A DNA stretch of 8,775 nucleotides. It comes from JAUYQE01 sp035289745 (GTDB taxonomy: Archaea > Nanobdellota > Nanobdellia > Woesearchaeales > GW2011-AR9). Shown here piece after piece: positions 1 to 5,894 of this stretch. A program made the position numbers and the translations under genes. Position 1 is the first letter of the stretch. Each line of letters begins with the position of its first letter. The stretch spans positions 1 to 8,775 of the forward strand of contig DATDWF010000051.1 of assembly GCA_035289745.1 (NCBI GenBank), given 5' to 3'. The notes under the pieces were generated by a model. The model saw only the letters and a program-made list of their open reading frames with translations, ran no database searches and was not told the origin of the DNA.

Positions 1-83
1 AGCTGCTCTTTTCCTTTGCCGACGCTGCGGAAATAAGCAGTGGGTTCCGTTACAACCCGTTTGATAACTTGAAATATATCCAT
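1..83 (-). CDS. 5' end of a gene for a possible Yip1-family membrane protein (partial)
   Basis: Only the first 27 codons are inside the window; the frame stays open to base 1. The visible protein starts MDIFQVIKRVVTEPTAYF and continues RSVGKGKEQL. A short amphipathic stretch followed by a T-E-P-x-x-Y/F-F motif resembles the N-terminus of archaeal Yip1-domain membrane proteins, which begin with a similar segment ending in a P-x-x-F-F motif before their membrane helices. No membrane helix is visible yet, so the family call is a guess. The start is well supported: ATG follows a GTGGAG ribosome-binding sequence by six bases and carries the ACC context seen before other genes here. It begins 12 bases after the uL30 stop, so it is probably co-transcribed. 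In many archaea uL15 would follow uL30; this is clearly not uL15. Confidence 0.7.
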   Translation of the reverse strand, partial: MDIFQVIKRVVTEPTAYFRSVGKGKEQ

Positions 84-89
84 GGTCTT

Positions 90-95
90 CTCCAC
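90..95 (-). promoter_or_regulatory. Shine-Dalgarno sequence of the gene starting at 83
   Basis: On the minus strand GTGGAG lies between the uL30 stop and the next ATG, six bases before that ATG. It matches the purine-rich complement of the archaeal 16S rRNA 3' end and supports the chosen start of the truncated downstream gene. Confidence 0.5.
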
Positions 96-554
96 TTATA
101 GCATCCTCTTCAACAAATCATTCATCTTCTCGCCCCGGTAACCAAGAGTGCCACCCGCCCGGAAAGCGACTTTGATGCCTTTCCGGCCAAAACCTTTCTG
201 CGGCGGCTGCAAGGCAAAATACGGCTTGTACTTTTTGCCGTTGTAGTCGAACGCACGATGATAGGTATATTTCCCTTTGGTATCCGTTAGCCTTCCCTGA
301 TACAGCTGCCCCCGCTTTTCGACCAGCTCTTTTTCCATATCTGAAGTAATCTCTCCCCACGTCAGATAATCCTTAGCTTGCTGCAGCATGCCCCGTACAC
401 TGGGCGTGTCGGCAACGACAACGCAATGGTTCTTGCGATCCAGGCGGAGCAAGCGCAGCGTCCCTTTGACGACCTCCCGCCCTTTGGCAACACCGCGGAC
501 TAAAACAATAGCCAGTTTCTTGGAGTTCTTTTCCGCAGCAGGAGTATTTGCCAT
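96..554 (-). CDS. rpl30: Large-subunit ribosomal protein uL30 (archaeal L30)
   Basis: This is a component of the 50S subunit, 152 residues long, the usual size for archaeal and eukaryotic-type uL30 and much longer than the roughly 60-residue bacterial form. After a short Ala/Lys-rich leader, residues 13-70 hold the ferredoxin-like core, with KLAIVLVRG, a TLRLLRLDRKNHCVVV stretch and a DTPSVRGMLQQAKDYLTWGE stretch typical of the family. The archaeal C-terminal part has PPQKGF near residue 117 and ends GGTLGYRGEKMNDLLKRML, a very conserved end. The start ATG lies 11 bases after the uS5 stop. A slightly later start is possible because the first ten residues are not conserved. It is probably the last ribosomal gene of this block. 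Confidence 0.96.
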   Translation of the reverse strand: MANTPAAEKNSKKLAIVLVRGVAKGREVVKGTLRLLRLDRKNHCVVVADTPSVRGMLQQAKDYLTWGEITSDMEKELVEKRGQLYQGRLTDTKGKYTYHRAFDYNGKKYKPYFALQPPQKGFGRKGIKVAFRAGGTLGYRGEKMNDLLKRML

Positions 555-565
555 GATGTTTTTCT

Positions 566-1435
566 CTACGCAGGAAGCGTACTGGCCCCCGCAGCTGTTT
601 GCTCTTCCGGCATGACTCTATCCGTATCCTCAATGCCTTCTTCCGTTTGTTTAAGCTTCCCTTCAGCCAGGCCAAATGCCGCAACATCTTCTGGCCGTAT
701 TTTTACTTCTGAAAGCTTTCGCAGCGCATCCATCAACGCCATAACGCTGTTTATTTTCGTGCGGGTCTGCCCCCGGCTCTTGCTCCAGATATCTTTTATC
801 CCCGCTAGTTCTAAGACTTTAGCGCACTCTTTCTCGATACATAATCCTTTCCCTTTGGGAGCGGGAAACAGCAGCATGCGTACGGAACCGCATTTTCCCT
901 CAACTGCAAAAGGAATAGATCTCGGCTCTTTGGAGGCCGATTCCCAGCTTCCGGAGCCGCGCCGTATTTGAATGATGTTCAAGCGGGCTTTCAAGCGGGC
1001 TTTATCCCGGGAAGGAACAGTTTCTTTGCTTTTCCCGAAACCCACGCCCACATAGCCATTTCTATTGCCGACAACCGCACAGACGGTAAAGTGCGGCTTA
1101 TTTCCCTCCTGCGTTTTCTTCTGCGTCTGGCGGAAGATTCTACGCTGCCCCCCGCCAAACTTTCCTTTGGCCTGCCCGATAAGCAGCAGCTCTTCTTCAA
1201 GATTCGGTAACAAAGCATCGACAATCTCCGGCTCCAGGATGCGCTGCCCGGAAGCAAAGATTTCCGCAATGTCCGTAATGACACCAGCCTGCACTTTCTT
1301 GCCGAGCTCAGTAACGGGCTTCCATTCGTGCTCTGGAGCGGGAACTTCTTTTTCTTGAAGGACCTCCTTCGGCACTTCTTCGGGCAAGACTTCTTCAACA
1401 ACTACGGGTGCCGGTTGTTCGTTTGGGGTGGTCAT
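566..1435 (-). CDS. rps5: Small-subunit ribosomal protein uS5 with N- and C-terminal acidic extensions
   Basis: uS5 helps form the mRNA entry channel and affects decoding accuracy in the 30S subunit. At 289 residues it is well above the roughly 210-235 usual for archaea. Residues 1-35 are an extension rich in Pro, Val and Glu. The family part starts at W38-K-P-V-T-x-LG; residues 80-155 form the double-stranded-RNA-binding-like S5 domain, with NGYVGVGFGKSKE near 126-138; residues 160-240 form the C-terminal domain, with RGSGSWES, the PAPKGKGL loop and the AGIKDIWSKSRGQTRTK motif. About 35 further residues (255-289) are acidic and of low complexity. KARL occurs twice in a row at residues 146-153. 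The start fits the family only with the extension included; no ATG lies between the extension and the core. It follows uL18 by 31 bases. Confidence 0.96.
   Translation of the reverse strand: MTTPNEQPAPVVVEEVLPEEVPKEVLQEKEVPAPEHEWKPVTELGKKVQAGVITDIAEIFASGQRILEPEIVDALLPNLEEELLLIGQAKGKFGGGQRRIFRQTQKKTQEGNKPHFTVCAVVGNRNGYVGVGFGKSKETVPSRDKARLKARLNIIQIRRGSGSWESASKEPRSIPFAVEGKCGSVRMLLFPAPKGKGLCIEKECAKVLELAGIKDIWSKSRGQTRTKINSVMALMDALRKLSEVKIRPEDVAAFGLAEGKLKQTEEGIEDTDRVMPEEQTAAGASTLPA
979..1002. repeat. 12-base tandem duplication inside uS5
   Basis: The 12-base unit tcaagcgggctt occurs twice head to tail on the plus strand. On the coding strand it encodes two consecutive K-A-R-L units of uS5. The distance from the preceding GK motif to the LNII motif looks normal for archaeal uS5 as I recall it, so this is more likely chance use of identical codons than an insertion. 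Confidence 0.6.
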
Positions 1436-1466
1436 TTTTTTGGTATGAAGTTTCTTTCCATTTTTT

Positions 1467-2093
1467 TTACTTTGTTCCTTTCTTCATTTTTTCTTTCTGC
1501 TCCTGTTTCGGGGAAACGCCCAGCTTCTTGCAGAGTGTTTCCCATTGTTCAGGCAGGCTCTCCACATGGAGGCCATTTTTTAAATATTCCGCGAACTGCG
1601 GAGCTCTCCCTTTCTCCTCTTTTCCAGGCGCCTGTGCCGCAAAAACTGCAATATGCTGGCCGCGTAACCGTTCTGGTGAGGGAAAAATCGCTTCCCCGTG
1701 AGGGATGCGCAGCCCCGCATCCAGAGCCCCCTGCAAAAAGGCAAAAAGCCTTCCCCGGGGCAAAGGCGTTGCCAGCCCCGTATCAAAGATAGCTTCTGTA
1801 TGCTTTTTGACCAGGGCCGCTTGTCCCGCAAGAACCCCCATGAGATATGCTGCAGGAAGATTGGCAGCGGAAAACTTCCAGCCGAGTTTGCGGAGTGCCG
1901 CTGCATCCACAGCCGCTTCAACGCGATCCCCGGAAGGCTGAAACGTTACGAGCTGCGCTCGGATCTGCTTATTACTAAAGCGGACCACCAGCCGTGGTTT
2001 TCCTGACTCCAGAAGCCGCCGGCGCTTGGCGTAATTCGTCCGGCCTTCCCGTTTCCTGCGGTAGGCTACTGGTTTTGTTTTGGTATGGATCAT
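1467..2093 (-). CDS. rpl18: Large-subunit ribosomal protein uL18 (archaeal L18)
   Basis: uL18 binds 5S rRNA, together with uL5, and joins it to the central protuberance of the 50S subunit. The 208-residue protein is of archaeal/eukaryotic length, about twice the bacterial one. Signatures are the basic N-terminus RRKREGRTNYAKRRRLLESG (residues 12-31), KPRLVVRFSNKQIRAQLV (32-49), LRKLGWKF then NLPAAYLMGVLAG (78-90), and the archaeal FAFLQGALDAGLRIPHGE stretch (117-134). The last 15 residues form a lysine-rich tail. The start ATG, in an ATACC context, lies 42 A-rich bases after the eL19 stop. The usual archaeal order eL32-eL19-uL18-uS5 is kept. Confidence 0.96.
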   Translation of the reverse strand: MIHTKTKPVAYRRKREGRTNYAKRRRLLESGKPRLVVRFSNKQIRAQLVTFQPSGDRVEAAVDAAALRKLGWKFSAANLPAAYLMGVLAGQAALVKKHTEAIFDTGLATPLPRGRLFAFLQGALDAGLRIPHGEAIFPSPERLRGQHIAVFAAQAPGKEEKGRAPQFAEYLKNGLHVESLPEQWETLCKKLGVSPKQEQKEKMKKGTK

Positions 2094-2135
2094 GGTATTT
2101 TGTTTTTATGATGCGTTTTTATTATCTTTTTTATT

Positions 2136-2618
2136 CTATAAGCCCGTCGCTATTTTCCTCTCTGCGGGGAGCGGCTGTTTTTTAAAGAGCTGCTGTTCTG
2201 TCAAATACAGCTTCAGGTGGCGCTTGTTTCTAAAAAATCCGCCTTTGGACTTCCGATATATTTGCCGATAATCAGCTGAAGCCAGCAGCCCTTTGTCGCG
2301 GAGCATCTTCAAAAAAACGCGCTGGACGCGGATTTTTGCCATCCATTGCTGCTTTCTCGGAACCGTAGCATACTTAGCCCCCCGCTGGCTGCCCCGGCCT
2401 TTCCGCCGGCCTTTCCGCTTTTGCACGGCGATCTTTCGAGCTCTCCCTCGCGATTGCTCCGAAGAGGCCGCTCGATAGATTTTTCCGACGGCAATCAGCC
2501 CCCGCATATCCGAACGGGTAATCGCTTTCGTCACATCCTCCAGCGCATCAGCGCGGAATCTGATCTTCCCGGGCGAAGTCTTCAGGATTTTCCCCGCCAA
2601 TCGTTTTTTGGTGTTCAT
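2136..2618 (-). CDS. rpl19e: Large-subunit ribosomal protein eL19 (L19e)
   Basis: This archaeal/eukaryotic 50S protein is absent from bacteria and spans rRNA domains with a long basic helix. From the preferred start it has 160 residues. It shows KKRLAGKILK (4-13), the ALEDVTKAITRSDMRGLI region (25-42), the very basic SRGRARKIAVQKRKGRRKGRGS stretch around 56-77, then IRVQRVFLKMLRDKG (96-110) and the YRKSKGGFFRNKRHL motif (121-135). An in-frame ATG 45 bases upstream at 2663 would add 15 residues, MQKTKKFIHTKSFTP. I reject it as the start because family members begin close to the N-x-K-K-R-L motif, and those codons look like the A-rich spacers seen elsewhere in this cluster. Confidence 0.94.
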   Translation of the reverse strand: MNTKKRLAGKILKTSPGKIRFRADALEDVTKAITRSDMRGLIAVGKIYRAASSEQSRGRARKIAVQKRKGRRKGRGSQRGAKYATVPRKQQWMAKIRVQRVFLKMLRDKGLLASADYRQIYRKSKGGFFRNKRHLKLYLTEQQLFKKQPLPAERKIATGL

Positions 2619-2670
2619 GGGAGTAAATGATTTTGTGTGAATAAATTTTTTTGTTTTTTGCAAGTCATTC

Positions 2671-3342
2671 TTATTGTCGTTTAGTGATCGTTTGTTCCAT
2701 CATTTTTCGCTCTTCTTCGCGCTTCTTTTCCAGCTCGCTTGGCGCTTCTTCAGCCGCAGCACCAGGAGCATTTGCCGCTTCTGCCCCTTCCGCTTTTTCA
2801 TTGCTTTTTTCACTTTTTTTCTCCGCTGCTTTCTTCTTTTCCCGTTCCACAGCTTTCTGGCCTTTCTCTTTCAGCTTTTCCTCTTTGCGTTTTCTCCGCT
2901 GCGCAAAGGCTTCTTCAAGCTCCCGGAGTGTTTTGGCCACATCACGAGCGTTCAGGACGGGAATGCTCTTCTGCTGCGCGAGGCGGAGCAGCTGCACGCG
3001 GGCTTTCTGGCCCAGAGTTCCGGCGAAAAGCGCACCTTGCTCCGGCGTCAGCGCTTCCAATTGGGCTACGGTATGCACGACGACTGCTTCCAAGCCGCTG
3101 GGATGCAATCCCCGTACGGCGCGCGGCGATCGGTATCCGGGTGAAGGCCGAGCCGGCCTGCCCCCTTGCCCCTCACGGAAAGCAGAGCGTCGGCCTTGTG
3201 GATAGCGCCATCTCTTCTTCACGGCAGGGGTAACTTTGGCATCAGGAGTAACAAATGCAGGTTTCCGTTTTTTAAGAGCAGCCCGGACTGCCAAGAGCCT
3301 CTCGCGCTGCTGTCCCGTTCCTTGCTTTGTGGTGCTGGCCAT
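2671..3342 (-). CDS. rpl32e: Large-subunit ribosomal protein eL32 (L32e) with long charged C-terminal tail
   Basis: eL32 is an archaeal/eukaryotic 50S protein. The conserved core is residues 20-132: KKRKPAFV, then a W-R-Y-P-x-G-R-R-S stretch, and the diagnostic GYRSPRAVRGLHPSGLEAV (69-87), ending IPVLNARD. Archaeal eL32 is commonly about 130-150 residues, sometimes with an N-terminal extension. Here about 90 residues follow the core (133-223), made almost entirely of Lys, Glu, Arg, Ala and Gln, predicted to be helical or coiled and partly disordered (an Ala/Pro/Glu segment near 184-202). ATG lies four bases after the uL6 stop, so translation is probably coupled. The strong bias of the tail leaves long open frames on the opposite strand, which are shadows. 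Confidence 0.94.
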   Translation of the reverse strand: MASTTKQGTGQQRERLLAVRAALKKRKPAFVTPDAKVTPAVKKRWRYPQGRRSAFREGQGGRPARPSPGYRSPRAVRGLHPSGLEAVVVHTVAQLEALTPEQGALFAGTLGQKARVQLLRLAQQKSIPVLNARDVAKTLRELEEAFAQRRKRKEEKLKEKGQKAVEREKKKAAEKKSEKSNEKAEGAEAANAPGAAAEEAPSELEKKREEERKMMEQTITKRQ

Positions 3343-3346
3343 GGAA

Positions 3347-3889
3347 TTATCCTGCTCTCACTGCTTTCTTCGTGATATAACATCCATCCTGGAATACCCG
3401 GCGATCGCGGTTCGTGATCCGGCAGAGCTGTTCGATGCGTGCCGCCATCTGGCCAGCGGCTTCCCGATCCACACTGCTAACGATAATCTCCATTCCCTGA
3501 ATCTTCACCTCGACGTTGGGAAGCAAGGCTACTTTTCGAGGCACGGCTTCCCCGAGGAAATTCTTGATGACAAATTCCTGCCCGGCAACGGCCACGTTCA
3601 TGGGAAAATGCCCAGAGCAGATCTTGAGCGTGTATTCGAATGGCTGCTCAACACCCCGGACGAGATTGCGCAAATGAGCCTGAAACGTTCCCACAATTTT
3701 CTTTTCCCGCTTGGTAGCCTGCTCTGCAGAAAGGACAATCTTCCCCTCCCCAACCTGAATATGCACTCCCGGGTGCAGGAATTGCCGCCGCACTTCGCCT
3801 TTCGGCCCTTTAAAAGTAATAAACGAATCAGCTTGCGATACGGTAACGCCTTTCCCTAGTACAATTTCCTCGCGAAGATTTTCTTTCAT
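3347..3889 (-). CDS. rpl6: Large-subunit ribosomal protein uL6
   Basis: uL6 lies at the base of the factor-binding stalk of the 50S subunit near the sarcin-ricin loop. The 180-residue protein has two similar alpha/beta domains, about residues 1-82 and 83-170. It begins MKENLREEIVLGKGV, close to the archaeal family start, contains FKGPKGEVRRQF (26-37), NLVRGVEQPFEY, the VPRKVALLPNVEVKI region, and the C-terminal archaeal motif ITNRDRRVFQDGCYI (158-172). A GTG at 3907 directly after the uS8 stop is in frame and would add MRLLFA; the ATG at 3889 is preferred because it matches family N-termini and has a CC before the start like its neighbours. The gene ends four bases before eL32. Confidence 0.95.
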   Translation of the reverse strand: MKENLREEIVLGKGVTVSQADSFITFKGPKGEVRRQFLHPGVHIQVGEGKIVLSAEQATKREKKIVGTFQAHLRNLVRGVEQPFEYTLKICSGHFPMNVAVAGQEFVIKNFLGEAVPRKVALLPNVEVKIQGMEIIVSSVDREAAGQMAARIEQLCRITNRDRRVFQDGCYITKKAVRAG

Positions 3890-3907
3890 GGCAAAGAGCA
3901 GACGCAC

Positions 3908-4297
3908 TTAATAGCAATAAGCGACGAGCTTTCCTCCGATGTGTTTTTCTTTCGCTTCACTATGGCTCATCAGTCCCCGGGATGTGGAGACGAGCAGGAC
4001 ACCGAAGTCCTTAGCCGGGAGGAAGCGCTTTTCCCATTTTTCAAAGCCATCGCGCTTCGTCGAAAAGCGGGGCTTGATGACACCGCATTTGTTGATGTTC
4101 CCCAAGAGCTGCACCGTCAGGAGATTGCCTCGGCCATCTTCTTTCTCTGCAAAGCCGCCCAGGTAGCGGTGGTTTTGGAGAATGCCAAGCACGGTCTTGA
4201 TGAGGCGCGAAGCAGGCTTGATCTCTACTTCCCGCTTGCCCACGCGTTCCGCGTTGTAGATTTTGGCAATCGCCGCTGCTAATGGGTCGTTGAACAT
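3908..4297 (-). CDS. rps8: Small-subunit ribosomal protein uS8
   Basis: uS8 is a primary 16S rRNA binder that helps assemble the central domain of the 30S subunit. Its 129 residues are typical for archaea. It starts FNDPLAAAIAKIYNAE, has GFAEKEDGRGN (48-58), LLGNINKCGVIKPRFS with the archaeal insertion, and ends with the hallmark LVSTSRGLMSHSEAKEK and then HIGGKLVAYCY. ATG lies 13 bases after the uS14 stop, with GAGG eight bases upstream as a ribosome-binding site and ACC directly before the start. In bacteria, uS8 represses its own operon by binding the mRNA; no such site can be claimed here. Confidence 0.97.
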   Translation of the reverse strand: MFNDPLAAAIAKIYNAERVGKREVEIKPASRLIKTVLGILQNHRYLGGFAEKEDGRGNLLTVQLLGNINKCGVIKPRFSTKRDGFEKWEKRFLPAKDFGVLLVSTSRGLMSHSEAKEKHIGGKLVAYCY

Positions 4298-4305
4298 GGT
4301 CTTTT

Positions 4306-4309
4306 CCTC
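4306..4309 (-). promoter_or_regulatory. Shine-Dalgarno sequence of uS8
   Basis: GAGG on the minus strand, eight bases before the uS8 ATG and immediately downstream of the uS14 stop codon, matches the archaeal anti-Shine-Dalgarno end of 16S rRNA. Confidence 0.45.
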
Positions 4310-4310
4310 G

Positions 4311-4541
4311 TTAGCTATATTTTTTGAATCCTAATTGCAGGGCCATCTCCCGGAAGCAATGCCGGCAGAGGTGCAGCCCATACTTGTTGATGTGCGCCCC
4401 GACATTGCCGCAGGTGCGGCACTTCCGTAAGGCATACCCGCAAGAGCGCTTCTTGGGCTGGTTAAACTTCAGGAACTTGGCTTTTTTAACCGGCTTAGAG
4501 TTCAGTTGGGTAAACGCTTTTCGGTAATCGCTGGCGGTCAT
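4311..4541 (-). CDS. rps14: Small-subunit ribosomal protein uS14, zinc-binding type with N-terminal extension
   Basis: uS14 sits in the 30S head. Residues 28-76 form the complete family core: PKKRSCG, then the zinc ligands C41-x2-C44 and C59-x2-C62, with GAHINKYGLHLCRHCFRE between and ALQLGFKKYS at the end. Archaeal uS14 is usually near 50-60 residues; this one has about 25 extra N-terminal residues (MTASDYRKAFTQLNSKPVKK and on) that look structured rather than of low complexity, beginning with a short amphipathic helix. Extended forms are, to my recollection, common in DPANN archaea. The start ATG has the AACACC context, 72 bases after the uL5 stop, the third longest spacer in the window. 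Cys34 is a further cysteine next to the finger. Confidence 0.95.
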   Translation of the reverse strand: MTASDYRKAFTQLNSKPVKKAKFLKFNQPKKRSCGYALRKCRTCGNVGAHINKYGLHLCRHCFREMALQLGFKKYS

Positions 4542-4600
4542 GGTGTTGCTCTTTGTTTCTTTATTTTTTAATGTGTTTTGTAAGCTTTTGTTTTTTTTTT

Positions 4601-4610
4601 ATTTTTTAAA
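4601..4610 (-). promoter_or_regulatory. Weak TATA-like element before uS14
   Basis: The minus-strand sequence TTTAAAAAAT lies just after the uL5 stop, about 60 bases before the uS14 ATG. It resembles an archaeal TATA box and would give a leader of roughly 35 bases if transcription starts about 25 bases downstream. No convincing BRE is visible and the whole spacer is A-rich, so this may be composition alone. Confidence 0.2.
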
Positions 4611-4613
4611 TTT

Positions 4614-5177
4614 TCACGCCGTGATATTGACCCCCAGATTTCTGACAAAGGTTATGGATTCCTGCTTCGTGACCTGGTGGGATTTTCCGACGGCCTGCGG
4701 CCGGATTTTTCGCCGTTTTATCCGATAGCCGGGCCGCTCTACCGTGACCGCCACCTCTAACCCCAAAATCTTGAGGTCGGGGTCGTATTCCAAGCCTTCG
4801 ATATCGACGTACTCGGGAATGCCAAACGAAAAGTTCCCGCACTCGTCAAAATTGGATTCGGGAAGAGTGAATTCTTTGGCAGCCAGCAGGCGGTGCAAGA
4901 GCTTTTCTGTATCTTTCCGGACGGTTACTTTTCCACCAATAGCTAAACCGGGCCGCAAGCCCCAACCAGGAATTCTTTTTTGCGTGATGGTCTTTACGGG
5001 TGGCACGGGAGACAGCCGTTCCAAGAGCTTCAGGCCTTTCTTCAGCAACTCTTCATCTTTTCCGGCTCCCACATTCAAAGTAATTTTGGCAATATGGATG
5101 GCTCTCATGACGTTCACTGCTGCAGCAGCTGAAAGATTTCCTCCCTCTACATTTCTCGATGGTTGCGCAGGTGTCAT
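4614..5177 (-). CDS. rpl5: Large-subunit ribosomal protein uL5 (archaeal L5)
   Basis: uL5 binds 5S rRNA in the central protuberance and contacts P-site tRNA. The conserved part begins near residue 24, MRAIHIAKITLNVGAGK, and includes LLERLSPVPPVKTITQKRI, LAIGGKVTVR (78-87), SNFDECGNFSFGIPEYVDI (108-126) and the archaeal VERPGYRIKRRKIRP (146-160), followed by QVTKQESITFV, which runs on as in archaeal members. The length of 187 includes 23 N-terminal residues of low complexity. I keep the ATG at 5177, which has an ACC context and GGAG 12 bases upstream and gives a 17-base gap after eS4; the internal ATG at 5108 would give a protein starting exactly at the family core and cannot be excluded. Confidence 0.95.
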   Translation of the reverse strand: MTPAQPSRNVEGGNLSAAAAVNVMRAIHIAKITLNVGAGKDEELLKKGLKLLERLSPVPPVKTITQKRIPGWGLRPGLAIGGKVTVRKDTEKLLHRLLAAKEFTLPESNFDECGNFSFGIPEYVDIEGLEYDPDLKILGLEVAVTVERPGYRIKRRKIRPQAVGKSHQVTKQESITFVRNLGVNITA

Positions 5178-5194
5178 GGTGTCTGTTTTCTCCG

Positions 5195-5890
5195 TCAGGA
5201 TTTCCCCGCGGAAACCTGTATTTTTGCTTCTTTGCTGCCGACGGCAAAGAGGTACGCAGTGGCTGTGTCAATTTCTTTTCCATCAAGGACATAAACAGCT
5301 TCTTTCCCTTTGATTTCTTTAAGTGTTCCCAGATCGCCGCCGTGTTTTCCCTGGCTCAAGAACACCAAGGCGCCGGGCTGCAAAGGCACGATTTCTTGGG
5401 GCTCAAGGGAAGGCAGGCGGAATAAGATGCTATCTCCAACCCGCACCGGCTTTTCGAAGAGGATAGTTTTTCCGTCATGGAACTGCAGCTGCACTTTTCC
5501 CTGCGGGAGGGTTTTCTTGCCCACCACTTTGCAGATTTTTTTCTCGGCATCTTTCTCGGAAATCTGCAGGGGCGTAATGCGGCCCTTCTGGTCTAACATG
5601 ATACGATAATATTCTTTGAGCGAGGGCAAAGCAATGACATCGAAAAGGCCGACGAGGAACTGGTGATCCTTCCGGCGCTTGCCGTCGACGAGCACTTCAT
5701 TCTGCTGCAAGAGTTTCTTGACTTCGGTCATCGTTCGGGCTTTTTGCAAAAAGTCCCGCAGCAGCACGCCCAGCGGCAGGCCTAAGTAAAAGGAATGCGC
5801 GCCGGGGTTAGGGCGGACAATGAATGGCGCTCCTTTCCGGTCGATCTGCCAGGTCCGTGGCGCGGCGATGCGCTTCAAGTGATTTTTCAT
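5195..5890 (-). CDS. rps4e: Small-subunit ribosomal protein eS4 (S4e)
   Basis: eS4 is a 30S protein of archaea and eukaryotes, unrelated in overall architecture to bacterial uS4. The 231 residues are the normal archaeal size. HLKRIAAPRTWQIDRKG at the N-terminus and RPNPGAHSFYLGLPLGVLLRD (26-46) are family hallmarks. An S4-type RNA-binding segment spans about 42-90, with EVLVDGKRRKDHQFLVGLFDVI; a central beta-rich domain covers 95-170 with FEKPVRVGDS; and a KOW motif lies at about 173-195, GALVFLSQGKHGGDLGTL. The ATG follows the uL24 stop by four bases and has an AAGACC context, so coupling to uL24 is likely. Confidence 0.97.
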   Translation of the reverse strand: MKNHLKRIAAPRTWQIDRKGAPFIVRPNPGAHSFYLGLPLGVLLRDFLQKARTMTEVKKLLQQNEVLVDGKRRKDHQFLVGLFDVIALPSLKEYYRIMLDQKGRITPLQISEKDAEKKICKVVGKKTLPQGKVQLQFHDGKTILFEKPVRVGDSILFRLPSLEPQEIVPLQPGALVFLSQGKHGGDLGTLKEIKGKEAVYVLDGKEIDTATAYLFAVGSKEAKIQVSAGKS

Positions 5891-5894
5891 GGTC

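Noticed and set aside
979..1002. Tandem repeat as an insertion in uS5
   Set aside because: The spacing between the flanking conserved motifs appears to be normal for uS5, so no extra residues were inserted; the two KARL units simply use identical codons.
991..1401. Minus-strand frame of 136 codons inside uS5
   Set aside because: It is an out-of-frame shadow of the uS5 N-terminal half, basic and without family features.
2619..2663. Upstream ATG giving eL19 15 more residues
   Set aside because: The added residues are not like the family N-terminus and the DNA looks like the A-rich spacers of neighbouring genes; the ATG at 2618 starts at the conserved region.
2651..3233. Three long overlapping plus-strand frames (up to 184 codons) opposite eL32
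   Set aside because: They are open because the Lys/Glu/Ala-rich and Arg-rich codons of eL32 rarely give stops in reverse. Their products are Ser/Phe/Arg-rich shadows with no family signature, while the minus-strand protein is clearly eL32.
3236..3859. Plus-strand frame of 207 codons opposite uL6
   Set aside because: It lies fully opposite a well-conserved uL6 gene, has no recognisable start region and no domain pattern; it is a shadow of the real gene.
4581..4613. T10 run as a terminator of the operon
   Set aside because: The T-run is on the plus strand. The operon reads on the minus strand, where the run is A10, so it cannot terminate the operon transcript.
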